A model generated the notes under the pieces. It saw nothing but the letters and a program-made list of their open reading frames with translations. It had not been told where the DNA came from and ran no database searches. From Massilia putida (GTDB lineage: Bacteria > Pseudomonadota > Gammaproteobacteria > Burkholderiales > Burkholderiaceae_D), in NCBI RefSeq assembly GCF_001941825.1, contig NZ_CP019038.1, positions 1,302,001-1,366,000 on the forward strand: a DNA stretch of 64,000 bases, written 5' to 3'. Below, piece by piece: positions 44,677 through 54,619 of the stretch (positions are counted from its first letter, which is position 1; the number at the start of each line of letters is the position of its first letter). The translations under genes and the position numbers were made by a program.

Positions 44677-44871
44677 GCAATCGAATCAATCTCGCCATTC
44701 TTCAAGCGTTCAGGTGAAGCCTTTCGCAACAGGGAGCGAGCGAAGTGCCAATTTTCTGCTTGCCTCAAGCACAGGACCGAGGCCGCAATCGTTCCTGACA
44801 CTGGCGAGCACGGCAATCATGCGGTCGGCCGGACGGTGTCATGAGTGGTCAATGAGGATTCCGCTTGAAGG

Positions 44872-47247
44872 CTACTTCCCTGTGCCCCGTAGCCGAAGCG
44901 CGTTGGTGATGACAGATACGGAGCTCAGACTCATCGCCAGCGCCGCAATCATCGGTGACAGGAGCCGACCCGAGAACGGATAAAGTAGTCCCGCGGCCAG
45001 CGGGATTCCGAGTGCGTTGTAGACAAAGGCAAAGCCGAGGTTCTGCCGCATATTGCGCACCGTTTCCAGCGACAGCAGGCGCGCCCGCGCAATGCCGCGC
45101 AGGTCGCCCTTGACCAGGGTAACGTGTGCCGAGTTGATAGCGACATCGGTGCCGGTCCCCATCGCGATGCCGACATTGGCTTTGGCCAGCGCCGGGGAGT
45201 CATTGATACCGTCACCGGCCATCGCCACCGTCTTGCCTTGCGCCTGCAGGCGTTCGACCAATGCCAGCTTGTCCTGCGGCTTGACCTCGCCATAGACCTC
45301 CGCGATGCCGAGCTTTGCACCGACCGATTTCGCGGTGGTGAGACCGTCGCCGGTCGCCATCACGACCGTGATGCCGGCCTCCTTCAATGTAGCTAACGCT
45401 TCCGGGGTGGTCTGCTTGACCGGGTCGGATACCGCGACAAGGCCCAGGAGCTGGCGGTCGGCTGCCAGGTACATGACACTTGCGCCTTCGAGACGCAAGC
45501 TTTCCGCCTGTCTTGCAAGCGGCTTCCAGTCGACCTTTTCCATATCCATGAGTGCGGTGTTGCCAAGGGCAATATGCTTGCCATCGACGATGCCGCGCAC
45601 ACCGATACCGCTGGACGACTCGAAGGTCTCGGGCTTGGCCAGGGGCAGACCGCGGCTGCGCGCCTCGGCGACGATCGCGTGGGCCAGCGGGTGCTCGCTG
45701 CCCTGGTCGATACTGGCGGCAACTCGCAATACTTCCTGTTCGCTCCCACCCGCCGCCGCCGCGGCAGCCGAATGGAAGGCGGGCTTGCCTTCGGTGAGGG
45801 TACCTGTCTTGTCGACGATCAGGGTATCGATCTTGCGCATACCCTCGATGGCCGCTGCATCGCGGAACAGGATCCCCTGCGTGGCGCCACGGCCGGTGGC
45901 TGCCATGATGGACATCGGCGTGGCCAGCCCCAGCGCGCACGGACAGGCAATGATCAGTACGGACACGGCATTGACGAATCCGTACACCCAGCTCGGCTCC
46001 GGGCCAAGGAAGCCCCAGCCGAGCAGCGTCAGCAATGCGATAGCCACCACGATCGTCACGAAGTAACCGGCAACCACGTCAGCCAGGCGCTGCATCGGCG
46101 CACGCGATCGCTGTGCCTGCGCGACCATCTGGACGATCTGCGACAGCATGGTCTGCGCGCCAACCTTTTCCGACCGGACGATCAGGCTGCCGCTGGAATT
46201 GATGGTGGCGCCAATGACCTTGTCGCCCGGACGCTTGGTCACGGGAACCGGCTCGCCGGTCAGCATGGATTCGTCGACCGCGCTCTCTCCTTCCAGGACG
46301 ACGCCGTCGACTGGCACCTTTTCACCGGGGCGCACACGCAGCGCATCGCCGACGTGCACATGGGTCAGCTGGATGTCTTCTTCCGTGCCATCGGCATTGA
46401 TCCGACGCGCCGCCTTCGGCGCCAGGCCCAACAGCGATTTGATGGCAGCGGATGTCTGTGAGCGGGCACGCAGTTCCAGGATCTGGCCCAGTAGGGTCAG
46501 CGAAATGATGACGGCGGCCGCTTCGTAGTACACCCCGATGCGCCCGTGCATGAGAAAGGTTTGCGGAAAGAGGCTGGGCGTAACGGTCGCAACCACGCTG
46601 TAGCCGTAGGCTGCGGCGACGCCGAGTCCGATCAGCGTCCACATGTTCGGGCTACGATTCCTGATCGATTGCACGCCGCGTGTGAAGAAAGGCCACCCGG
46701 CCCACAATACGACCGGAGTGCTCAGCACGAGCTCGATCCAGCTCTGCCTTGGCAAGCCGCCTGCGAAAATCCGATGCCCTGCCATTGCCAGAACGGTGAC
46801 GATGACCGTCAAAGGTAGGGTCCACCAGAAACGGTGTTTGAAATCGACCAGTTCCGGGTTTTCCTCTTCTTCCAGCGACGGCAGCATGGGCTCGAGCGTC
46901 ATCCCGCAGATCGGGCAGTTGCCGGGCTGCGGCTGCCGGATTTCAGGGTGCATCGGGCAGGTGTAGATCGCCCCTTCCGGTGCAGCTGGTGCTGGTTCGG
47001 GTTTGCCGCTGTCGACGTACTGCTCGGGTGCCACCCGGAACTTGTCCATGCACTTTGTGCTGCAGAAGTGGTAGATCTCCCCTGCGTACCGGATTTCCTT
47101 GGTGGAGTCGGCGCCAACCTTCATTCCACAGACCGGATCGGTGAAGGGCTTGTCGCCGCCCCCGCCCTCTTGATGATGGCCGTGGCCGGTTCCATGGTCG
47201 TGATGACGTTCGTGTCCGTCGTGATCGTGATGCGACAGGTCGTGCAT
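44872..47247 (-). CDS. Copper P1B-type ATPase with His-rich tail, YHS and CPMHP domains (CopF/SilP-like)
   Basis: 791 residues, inner-membrane Cu(I)/Ag(I) exporter. Instead of HMA domains the N-terminus has a His-rich stretch ([20 protein letters not shown]), a YHS domain (DPVCGMKVG...[12 protein letters not shown]), and a heavy-metal-binding domain [26 protein letters not shown]. Then eight helices, TGEP/TGES-type actuator, CPC in [24 protein letters not shown] and [10 protein letters not shown]. Typical length. It follows a second copZ (47388-47594) on the same strand by 140 bases; the CueR-type promoter at 47626 may drive both. Confidence 0.94.
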   Translation of the reverse strand: MHDLSHHDHDGHERHHDHGTGHGHHQEGGGGDKPFTDPVCGMKVGADSTKEIRYAGEIYHFCSTKCMDKFRVAPEQYVDSGKPEPAPAAPEGAIYTCPMHPEIRQPQPGNCPICGMTLEPMLPSLEEEENPELVDFKHRFWWTLPLTVIVTVLAMAGHRIFAGGLPRQSWIELVLSTPVVLWAGWPFFTRGVQSIRNRSPNMWTLIGLGVAAAYGYSVVATVTPSLFPQTFLMHGRIGVYYEAAAVIISLTLLGQILELRARSQTSAAIKSLLGLAPKAARRINADGTEEDIQLTHVHVGDALRVRPGEKVPVDGVVLEGESAVDESMLTGEPVPVTKRPGDKVIGATINSSGSLIVRSEKVGAQTMLSQIVQMVAQAQRSRAPMQRLADVVAGYFVTIVVAIALLTLLGWGFLGPEPSWVYGFVNAVSVLIIACPCALGLATPMSIMAATGRGATQGILFRDAAAIEGMRKIDTLIVDKTGTLTEGKPAFHSAAAAAAGGSEQEVLRVAASIDQGSEHPLAHAIVAEARSRGLPLAKPETFESSSGIGVRGIVDGKHIALGNTALMDMEKVDWKPLARQAESLRLEGASVMYLAADRQLLGLVAVSDPVKQTTPEALATLKEAGITVVMATGDGLTTAKSVGAKLGIAEVYGEVKPQDKLALVERLQAQGKTVAMAGDGINDSPALAKANVGIAMGTGTDVAINSAHVTLVKGDLRGIARARLLSLETVRNMRQNLGFAFVYNALGIPLAAGLLYPFSGRLLSPMIAALAMSLSSVSVITNALRLRGTGK

Positions 47248-47387
47248 ATCGGAACCTTTCCTGGACTCGTGAATGGCAGTTTACGTTCATTATCGTACGC
47301 CCGAAGTTCGCGATCGATCCGGAACCGTCCTGCCTGGACAAACGCACCGTCGGCGTGTGCCGGCCCTTCTCCGGCACACGCCCTGGT

Positions 47388-47594
47388 TTAGACTTGCGTT
47401 GCCTGTGTCGCCGGATACCCAGCAGACGTGATCGCGTGAGCGATCGCATCCGGTGCTTCCGCACTCTCCACCTTGACCAGACGGTCTTTCAACAGCACCT
47501 CAACTTTTGCCTGCGAATCCACTGTCTGGACGGCACGGGTAACCCGGGCGGCACAACCGCCGCAGGACATTTTTTCTACCTTGAGCGTGTACAT
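47388..47594 (-). CDS. copZ: Copper chaperone CopZ paralogue
   Basis: 68 residues; HMA domain with KMSCGGC metal site and ITSAGYP near the C-terminus. About half the residues match the copZ at 15265. A strong SD AGGAGGTACGCG precedes ATG 47594. A CueR-type promoter lies directly upstream. It probably delivers Cu(I) to the ATPase encoded next, which lacks HMA domains of its own. Confidence 0.94.
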   Translation of the reverse strand: MYTLKVEKMSCGGCAARVTRAVQTVDSQAKVEVLLKDRLVKVESAEAPDAIAHAITSAGYPATQATQV

Positions 47595-47625
47595 CGCGTA
47601 CCTCCTGTTTGATTGCTCTGACGGT

Positions 47626-47656
47626 ACTCTAGCCCTTCCCACTATTGGAAGGTCAA
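47626..47656 (-). promoter_or_regulatory. CueR-type promoter of copZ/copF-like unit
   Basis: Minus strand: TTGACC (47656-47651), spacer TTCCAATAGTGGGAAGGGC (19 bp), TAGAGT (47631-47626). The TTCCnnnnnnGGAAGG palindrome is the CueR operator form. Confidence 0.82.
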
Positions 47657-47765
47657 GCCTTGTCTGTGGCGATGTGGGGTAAGCAATTCATGACCAGCCA
47701 GATGGCGATTGCCGACAGCTGAAGAGGCGGCTACACTTATCTTTCCATAAAGATATGTGCAGCGT

Positions 47766-49055
47766 ATGAACTCTTTTTCAGCGGCAGTTGTCACCGGCAG
47801 CCTGTCCGATCTTATTTCCCAGTACAAGCAGGACGCCGAGTCAGTCTACAACACCTGGTTTATCGGCAGCGACGAGCGCATGAAGGCCTTCCGGTCGATC
47901 CGGCGCGGCGTGGGCCACACGGTCAAGGCGATCTCCGATGGCACTTTCGGGAACGATTTCCGGGGCTCGCCTCTTGAAGACGTGCTGTACGCAATCACCG
48001 AGCAGAAGCAGATGTTCGAAGGCGCAGCCCATCCGTTCTACTGGAAGCCCAAGCTGCGCATTCCCGACATCTATGAGAGCGAAGCGAACCAGCGCAAGTT
48101 CGGCAGCTTCCTGTCGGCCTGCCTGAACGCGACGCGAGAGGAACAGCTGCTTGCCGAGATGAGCCGGCTCGCCGAAGCGGGCATCAAGGGGCTCGGCCCC
48201 GCGGCGGCCACGATCCTCTACTTTCTCCACCCTACTCTGGTTCCGCCCTTCAACACGGCGATCATCAACGGGTTCAACGCGCTGTTTGGCACAAAGCTCA
48301 AGCTGGGCTGCTGGCACAGCTACCTGGCCATGCGGGAATCGATCGTCCAGGCCAATAATCAGCACCGTTCCTTGCTGTCGAAGGACCTGGGTGCATTTGC
48401 CGGGCTCCTGTTCGAGATAGGTTCCGGACGAATCACCACGACCGGCAACGCCGACGCTACCTTGGCCGCACTGCAGGAAAAAGCCGCCAAGGCCAACAAG
48501 CGCCGGCACAAACAGGTCCTCGCCGACCAGGCTGGCGCCACCGAACATACCCGAATACAGCATCTTCTGATCCGCCTCGGTCGCGCCCTGAAGTATCGCG
48601 TCCATGTCGCTCGCAACGACCGCCACCGTTCCTTTGCGGGCGAGGCATTCACCCTGGCGACCACCGACAAGCTGCCAGACATCGGCGCCCCAGACGACGT
48701 CATGAATACGATCGGTCTGATCGACGTGTTGTGGCTGAGTGAGGATGGCAAACACATCGTTTGCGCCTTCGAAATCGAAAAGAGTACATCGATCTACTCG
48801 GGCATCCTGAGGATGAAGGATCTGGCGCAGTCACTGCCACAGCAGGCGTGCCACTACTATATCGTTGCGCCCGACAGCCGCGAACAAGAGGTGCTTGCCC
48901 AGATCAGCCGGCCATCTTTCAAGCAGGAAGCCGGCGATGTGCCGGTGATGTACATTCCCTTCGGCCTGCTCGACCAGCACTGTGAAGCCCTCTGCATGTT
49001 TGGCAGCGATCTGCACGTGTTGCGGAAGATTGCCCGCGGCCGGGCTGTCGTTTGA
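47766..49055 (+). CDS. Uncharacterised protein with HhH-like and PD-(D/E)XK-like regions
   Basis: 429 residues from ATG 47766 (GTG 47757 also possible). Two features stand out. LAEAGIKGLGPAAATILYFLHP (about 135-156) resembles a helix-hairpin-helix of DNA glycosylases, with Gly-rich hairpin KGLG. GLIDVLWLSEDG...CAFEIEKSTSI (about 317-343) has an Asp followed 16-18 residues later by ExEK, like the catalytic core of PD-(D/E)XK nucleases. No signal peptide. Not a shadow: dense, uniform coding on this strand. Stands alone, converging on the oxidoreductase gene. A solitary restriction-type or repair nuclease is the best guess, not a firm assignment. Confidence 0.75.
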   Translation: MNSFSAAVVTGSLSDLISQYKQDAESVYNTWFIGSDERMKAFRSIRRGVGHTVKAISDGTFGNDFRGSPLEDVLYAITEQKQMFEGAAHPFYWKPKLRIPDIYESEANQRKFGSFLSACLNATREEQLLAEMSRLAEAGIKGLGPAAATILYFLHPTLVPPFNTAIINGFNALFGTKLKLGCWHSYLAMRESIVQANNQHRSLLSKDLGAFAGLLFEIGSGRITTTGNADATLAALQEKAAKANKRRHKQVLADQAGATEHTRIQHLLIRLGRALKYRVHVARNDRHRSFAGEAFTLATTDKLPDIGAPDDVMNTIGLIDVLWLSEDGKHIVCAFEIEKSTSIYSGILRMKDLAQSLPQQACHYYIVAPDSREQEVLAQISRPSFKQEAGDVPVMYIPFGLLDQHCEALCMFGSDLHVLRKIARGRAVV

Positions 49056-49092
49056 CCCAACATGGCGTTCCAGATTTGCACGGTCTGCCAGC

Positions 49093-49136
49093 GATAACCT
49101 CAAGAGGCGTTGCTTCCTATGCCTCTTGAGGTTATC
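49093..49136. terminator. Perfect 16-bp hairpin between convergent genes
   Basis: GATAACCTCAAGAGGC (49093-49108) pairs perfectly with GCCTCTTGAGGTTATC (49121-49136), 12-base loop. The right arm overlaps the TGA of the minus-strand gene. No T tract follows on either strand, so it is a probable rather than certain bidirectional terminator. Confidence 0.6.
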
Positions 49137-50934
49137 AAATCTTGAAGTCGTCGTAGGCGATGTTCGTGTCGTCCACAGCAAGACTGCGCAGCATTGCGCG
49201 GGTTGCTTCCAGCATCGCCGGCGGGCCACAGACATAAAACTCGAGGGAAGAGATGTCGGGGTGCTTACGCAGGAGGCCATCCAGTACCGCCTCATGCACA
49301 AACCTTGGCACTCCAACCGGGCCGCCCTCCTCTGACAGCACGAGGTGCCAGTGGAAGTTGGGATGTAACGCCGCGAACCCGCGCATCTCGTCCACGTAGG
49401 GAGCGTCACGCAGGGTACGGGCGCCATACCAGAAATGCAGCGGCTCGCTCGCGTTGTTCGCAAGAAGCTCATGAATCATCGCACGCAGTGGCGCCATTCC
49501 GGCGCCACCACCGATAAACACTTTCTCCCTTCCACCGGGCTTCAATGCGAAGTCGCCAAACGGACCGCTGAACCGCACCGCATCGCCGACCTTTAGCGTA
49601 TACATGTATCCCGATCCCCTGCCCGGCCGTGCCCCTGGCATGAAACGGACAAGAAAGGTCAGCTGCCCGTCCACCCGCTCCACCGGAACCGCGATCGAGT
49701 ACGAGCGCCGTAAAGCCGCGCTGCTCGAAAGTTCGGTCAGCGGCCCTGCAGCATTCCAATCCGCACGATGGTCAGGCGGAACATCGACGTGGCTCGCCTC
49801 ACGCACGTAGGCCGGCACATGCACCTGGACATAGGCTCCTGAACGACACTCGAACGGAGCGTCGGGACGTATCGTTATCTCGCGCAGGAATGGCGTAATG
49901 GGCTTCACGCCGGTCACCACACCTGCCCGCTCCGACGCTAACGTCAAGGTGTCTCCGACATCGATATCGAGGTTTCGTTTCACGGAAAGACCGCAGGCCA
50001 GCCTGAAGCCGGCGTCGAGCTTCTGGGAGGACAGCAGGGCCCTGTCGGCACTGGTCGGTTCCGGAGCCTTGCCAACACAGCGGACTTCACAAAGCCCACA
50101 GCTCTGGCCACCACCGCAGTTCGACGGAAGCTGGAGGCCGGAGCGGGCCAGCGCAAGAAAGACGGTGTCGCCCTGCGCCGCATCGATAGAACGCTGCTTC
50201 GCCCCCTGCTTGTCGACCAGGTTCACGATACCGCCGCCGCGCCAGCGGCGCGGGACGAACTCCGCGAGGCGGACGCTGGCGAGCAACAGCCAGACACCGG
50301 TCAGTGCCATCCATAACCCGCCGATCGCACTGGACACGAGCAAGGGATTGTTGAAGTTGGTCCGCTCGCTGTAGTCCATGATGTGGAGCATCCAGAACAG
50401 GTCGAACAGACGCCATGTGCTGTTCCTGTGTTCGAGCACCGCGCCCGACACGCTGGATACGTACACCGAGGTTTCGTCCGCATCGTCGAAGTCGACGCGC
50501 CAGACACCTTCCTTGTGCGCGCGTGTTTCGAGCGTGAAGCTCAGCAGGCGCGGCGTGCCGGCGTTGCCGGGTCCGGAATACGAAGCATGAGCGATCTGCG
50601 CGGCAACGCCGGCGTTGATCGCAACGGGCCCTCCGTCCATCGCATTCACCAGCCAGCTGCGCTTGTCGTTCTGCAACCGGTATACGGGCCGCCCGAGCAG
50701 CCATCCCGACGCGATCGCCATAACGTTATCCGAACTGGCGGCCAGAACGGCGTCCGCAGTCAGCACGCCACGCGGCCATTCGGGCGGTAGCGGCGGCTTG
50801 ACACGGAATTCGCGGCCATTAACCTTGTTTGCGTCGAGCAGGCTCATGACGACACCGCTCGACATCCACAGGACGAACTGAATCGCCAGAATCAAGCCCA
50901 CCCATTTATGGAGACGTCGCATCCAGGGACTCAT
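49135..50934 (-). CDS. PepSY-membrane/ferredoxin reductase fusion
   Basis: 599 residues. N-terminal PepSY-type region with four helices (WVGLILAIQFVLWMSSGVVMSLL; FWMLHIMDYSERTNFNNPLL); a plant-type 2Fe-2S domain with CGGGQSCGLCEVRC and a later Cys (about 285-330); FAD-binding RSYSIAVP; NAD-binding GGGAGMAPLRAM and YVCGPPAML. The last two thirds resemble NqrF/CDP-6-deoxy reductases. It should move electrons from NADH to a membrane or periplasmic acceptor, perhaps reducing copper or a metal chelate brought in by the neighbouring TonB receptor. ATG overlaps the stop of the PepSY gene. Confidence 0.88.
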   Translation of the reverse strand: MSPWMRRLHKWVGLILAIQFVLWMSSGVVMSLLDANKVNGREFRVKPPLPPEWPRGVLTADAVLAASSDNVMAIASGWLLGRPVYRLQNDKRSWLVNAMDGGPVAINAGVAAQIAHASYSGPGNAGTPRLLSFTLETRAHKEGVWRVDFDDADETSVYVSSVSGAVLEHRNSTWRLFDLFWMLHIMDYSERTNFNNPLLVSSAIGGLWMALTGVWLLLASVRLAEFVPRRWRGGGIVNLVDKQGAKQRSIDAAQGDTVFLALARSGLQLPSNCGGGQSCGLCEVRCVGKAPEPTSADRALLSSQKLDAGFRLACGLSVKRNLDIDVGDTLTLASERAGVVTGVKPITPFLREITIRPDAPFECRSGAYVQVHVPAYVREASHVDVPPDHRADWNAAGPLTELSSSAALRRSYSIAVPVERVDGQLTFLVRFMPGARPGRGSGYMYTLKVGDAVRFSGPFGDFALKPGGREKVFIGGGAGMAPLRAMIHELLANNASEPLHFWYGARTLRDAPYVDEMRGFAALHPNFHWHLVLSEEGGPVGVPRFVHEAVLDGLLRKHPDISSLEFYVCGPPAMLEATRAMLRSLAVDDTNIAYDDFKI

Positions 50935-51623
50935 GCTTGCCTCCGACGATTGAAACTATAGATGAGCAGCCAGGCTCCACTGAGGGCGAATACCAGACCG
51001 GATATCGCGGCCACGCGCAGCAGCATGTTGTTCACGTTCTCGCGCTCCTCGTAGTCCATGATATGGAACATCCAGAGGAAGTCGAACCACCTCCAGAGTT
51101 CGTGGCGCCTTGCAACCAGGTCGCCGGTATAAGGCGAGAAATACAATGTCGTCCGGCCCGGCTCGTCATAGTGAACAGCCCATAAAGGCACCGGCCGCGA
51201 ACCAACCTCCCGCGGCGCCTTGGTTATCCATTCAACGCCACGGATACTGCCTTCACCCGCATAGGCTGCGTCGGCAAGAGCGACGATGTCCTGGCGATCG
51301 AGTGGGCTGATCTTTGCCCCGGTCGTCGCATCCACCAGTGTGGCCTGCGTCCCCTGCTTGATCTCATAGACCTCTTTTCCAAGCAGGCTCTTTATCCGGA
51401 TGGCAGTGATGCCTGGATAACGCTCATGCAGGTGCGCCTGCGTGATGCGAGTGTTGGTAGGATTCAGTCGTTCGGTCGGGACATGGGCCAGATGGTCGCC
51501 ATGGATGACCTCCAGCGGCACCACGACCATGTAGAGGCCGCTGATCATCCAGAGCAGCGCCTGCACGCCGATGACGAGCCCGATCCATTTGTGGGCGCGC
51601 CGCACCCAGAAAGCTAATTGCAT
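50931..51623 (-). CDS. PepSY-domain membrane protein
   Basis: 230 residues. Helix 1 (HKWIGLVIGVQALLWMISGLYMVV), periplasmic PepSY repeat region (HLHERYPGITAIRIKSLLGKEVYEIKQG), then FLWMFHIMDYEERENVNNMLLR and a last helix. The HIMDYxER segment recurs in the next protein, so both share a membrane module with conserved His. Between the TonB receptor (90 bases upstream) and the reductase (4-base overlap). Likely a subunit for electron transfer to imported metal; in B. pertussis a PepSY gene likewise follows the receptor gene bfrG. Confidence 0.85.
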   Translation of the reverse strand: MQLAFWVRRAHKWIGLVIGVQALLWMISGLYMVVVPLEVIHGDHLAHVPTERLNPTNTRITQAHLHERYPGITAIRIKSLLGKEVYEIKQGTQATLVDATTGAKISPLDRQDIVALADAAYAGEGSIRGVEWITKAPREVGSRPVPLWAVHYDEPGRTTLYFSPYTGDLVARRHELWRWFDFLWMFHIMDYEERENVNNMLLRVAAISGLVFALSGAWLLIYSFNRRRQA

Positions 51624-51712
51624 AGTTGTCGTTAATGATGTGAATTACCCGATGCCGGACCGGTCGCTCGCGCGGAAAGACTGGTGGAAAGACCAGTCCG
51701 GCACCATCGGAC

Positions 51713-54421
51713 TTAGAACTTGTAGCCTAGGCGAACATGCCAACGTCGACCGAGCAAGTCATAGGTCATCGTGTCGGTGTTGCCGTCCGTCCAGCTCTGG
51801 ATGTAGGGCGCGCCTTTGTCGAACAAGTTATCGACGCCAAAGGAGACAGTCATCGCCTTGTTGAACGCATACTTCACGCTCGCATTGTGATACGCGATGC
51901 CCGGTGCACGCGAGCCGATGTCAGCCGGTGCGGCGTTGATGTCGTCCGCGGAACCGATGTACTGGACCGTCCAGGAACCCGACCATGGCCCGTTGGACGT
52001 CGTCAGCGAAGCGGTCGACCTCCACTTGGCGTAGCTACCCCGGCCGCCCGTTATCTTGCCCGCGTATTCGATCGTCTCCCCTCCCGGGAATGGCTGCACG
52101 TCGAACCGGTTGAGGCGCGAGACGTCCGCAACGAATGACGAGGCCCACCCGAACACGGTGAAGTCGACCAAAGCGCCAAAGTCCAGCCCACTCACCCGCT
52201 GTGTTGCGGCGTTTTCCGGTTGCGACGAAAGGAAGTTAATTTCTCCGGTGCGCGGATCGCGCGTGAAGCTCGAAGGACCGCAGAAGATGTGGCTCAGACC
52301 AGGCGAGTTGTAGCAAACCGCCAGCTTGGTCGAACCCGGAACCGTCTCGATCGCGTTATCGATCCGGATGTTGAAGTAGTCGAGGGTCAGCGTCAGCGAT
52401 TTCGATGGCGTCCACACAGCGCCAACCGTAAAAGTGTCCGCCTCTTCCGGCTTCAAATTGGGGTTGCCGCCGCCGGTCGTCAGGATCGAGGGGCCAAACT
52501 GCTTGAAGCCGGCTGGCACGCCGGAGACCTTGCAGTTCTTGTAGACGTTCGAATTCGGATCGAGCGCGTTCCAGTTGTTGCACGGATCGGTCGTGGTCAG
52601 GTTACCCTCAGAAACGCCCCCAAACAGTTCGGGAACATTCGGGACGCGGAAGGCCGTCGACCTGTTCGCGCGCATCTTCAGTGCCGGGATCACCTGCCAG
52701 TCGAGTCCCAGCTTGTAAGTGGCCTGCGATCCGAACAGGCTGTAGTCGGAATACCGGGCGGCGGCGTTCGCAGTCAGCGATTGCATCATGGGCAGCTTTG
52801 CCAACAGAGGCATGGACAGCTCTGCGAATACCTCCCGCGCGCTGTACTGCCCTGCGATCGGATCCTGGGCATTCGTGTTCGCTGCCCCCGACACAATCAG
52901 ACTGTCCGGGTCGCGCCATCCCTGCTCCCGTCGGTATTCGAAGCCAGAGGCGAAGCCCACTGGACCGGCCGGCAACGAGAACAGTTCACCGCTGATGCTT
53001 GCGTTAAAGCTTTTCTGGTCGTTGCCGCCGTTATCACGAGTGGTGAAGTGTATGTATTCCAGGACCGCCGGGCTAAGGTTTCCATAACCGAGATAATTCC
53101 CGCACGGTGCAGCGGTCGGACTCGTTCCGCACGTCGCGGCGTTGAGTGTCGCATCTACACGGTCGAGGTTGATAATGTTCGTCATGCCATCGACGCCGGT
53201 GTTGCGGCCCCAGTTCAGCGAAGCCGACCAATCCCATTTGTCCCCTAGCGCCCCCTTCAGTCCGGCGACGATGCGGAACGTGTTCGTCTCCTGGAAGAAG
53301 TAGCGCGGCCCCACCTCGGCAACCCTGCGACGCTCCAATGTCAGATCCTGCCCGGTCGGATTCGTCGGATGGTTGGCGGCAATCGTGATAGGCCGATAGA
53401 CGCCGATCGCCCCCGGCGTGGCTAACTGCTCGGACTGACGATTGGTAAACATGAGTTCACTGAACAGGTCAACCTTGTCACTTAACCTCATGTTGCCAAA
53501 GGCGCTGACGCCGACGCGCTTTATTGGATTCACCGCGTTTAGGAAGGGATTACTGTTGTAGGCGTGTTTTGCTGCGCTGTAGGTTTCGTAACCACGTGGA
53601 TTGCCGTTCGGGTCCTGGTTAAAGTTGATCCGTCGTCCATCTGCCAGACGCGCACGGCCGCCGATGGTAGAAGAGCTACCGGAACACACCAATTCGCCAT
53701 CGTCTTCAAACAATGCGCAAGGTGCACGCGAGGCCAGATTGACCGCATCGCTCTCGGAATAGTTCAACGAAGCCATCAGGCTTCCGCGCTCGCTGCGTGT
53801 ACCCCAGACGATATCTGCCGACTTCTCGGCGCCATCACCACGCTCGGTCTTTCCGTACCGGACGGAGGCCTCCACGCCGTCGATCGCCTTCTTCGTGATG
53901 ATGTTGACGACGCCCGCAACCGCGTCCGCCCCGTAGATCGCTGAAGCGCCATCTTTCAACACCTCGATCCGCTCGATCATCGCAACCGGTATCATGTTCA
54001 GGTCGACCGAGCTGTTGGCGCCCGTGCCTCCGGAAACCACCCTGCGCCCATTCAACAGGACCAAGGTGCGATCGATCCCGAGACCGCGCAGATTGACTTG
54101 CGTCGTGCCGTAGCCATTACTGGTCCAGTACGCACTGGTCTGGTTCCCCGCCGTACCTGCGGACGATGGCAACCGCTGAAGAAGCGTCTCGATGGAGATT
54201 GCTCCGGAGCGTTGGATGGTGTCTGCATCGATCACGGTGACCGGCCCGACGCCTGAGACCTGTTCCTGTCGAAGGTTGATGCGACTGCCAGTGATCTGGA
54301 CCCGCTGCATGTCTGCCGCTTGCGTGTTGTCGCCAGTGGCCGGCTGCTGTGCGTGAGCGCCGGGTTGCAGGGCCATTAATGCGAGCACCGCTGTCGTTGT
54401 TGGGATGTACTTGTGAACCAT
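51713..54421 (-). CDS. TonB-dependent outer-membrane receptor
   Basis: 902 residues. Signal peptide MVHKYIPTTTAVLALMALQPGAHA; plug domain with VSGVGPVTVIDADTIQRSG, VNLRGLGIDRTLVLLNGRR and IERIEVLKDGASAIYGADAVAGVVN; long beta-barrel ending WHVRLGYKF, with aromatic C-terminal residue. Several Cys pairs in extracellular loops (CALFEDDGELVCSG; CGTSPTAAPCG). It imports a ligand using TonB energy. Ligand unknown; gene order DUF2946-receptor-PepSY equals the copper-repressed bp2923-bfrG-bp2921 operon of B. pertussis, suggesting copper-related uptake or copper-repressed uptake. Confidence 0.93.
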   Translation of the reverse strand: MVHKYIPTTTAVLALMALQPGAHAQQPATGDNTQAADMQRVQITGSRINLRQEQVSGVGPVTVIDADTIQRSGAISIETLLQRLPSSAGTAGNQTSAYWTSNGYGTTQVNLRGLGIDRTLVLLNGRRVVSGGTGANSSVDLNMIPVAMIERIEVLKDGASAIYGADAVAGVVNIITKKAIDGVEASVRYGKTERGDGAEKSADIVWGTRSERGSLMASLNYSESDAVNLASRAPCALFEDDGELVCSGSSSTIGGRARLADGRRINFNQDPNGNPRGYETYSAAKHAYNSNPFLNAVNPIKRVGVSAFGNMRLSDKVDLFSELMFTNRQSEQLATPGAIGVYRPITIAANHPTNPTGQDLTLERRRVAEVGPRYFFQETNTFRIVAGLKGALGDKWDWSASLNWGRNTGVDGMTNIINLDRVDATLNAATCGTSPTAAPCGNYLGYGNLSPAVLEYIHFTTRDNGGNDQKSFNASISGELFSLPAGPVGFASGFEYRREQGWRDPDSLIVSGAANTNAQDPIAGQYSAREVFAELSMPLLAKLPMMQSLTANAAARYSDYSLFGSQATYKLGLDWQVIPALKMRANRSTAFRVPNVPELFGGVSEGNLTTTDPCNNWNALDPNSNVYKNCKVSGVPAGFKQFGPSILTTGGGNPNLKPEEADTFTVGAVWTPSKSLTLTLDYFNIRIDNAIETVPGSTKLAVCYNSPGLSHIFCGPSSFTRDPRTGEINFLSSQPENAATQRVSGLDFGALVDFTVFGWASSFVADVSRLNRFDVQPFPGGETIEYAGKITGGRGSYAKWRSTASLTTSNGPWSGSWTVQYIGSADDINAAPADIGSRAPGIAYHNASVKYAFNKAMTVSFGVDNLFDKGAPYIQSWTDGNTDTMTYDLLGRRWHVRLGYKF

Positions 54422-54619
54422 TTACCCTCCAGGTATGTTCTTGTAAGAGCCATGGGACCGAAACCCTTACAGGTTCAGTCCGCAGAGACGCCGACCACGG
54501 GACGGTGTGCCGCAGGACGGCGAATGCAAATGTGTACGTGCCTTTCGGCTGGTTCTGCTACCAGCTTCCGGCCATGGTGGCGCGCGAGCACAGGCATCGG
54601 CACTGGCCGCAGCCGTCAA

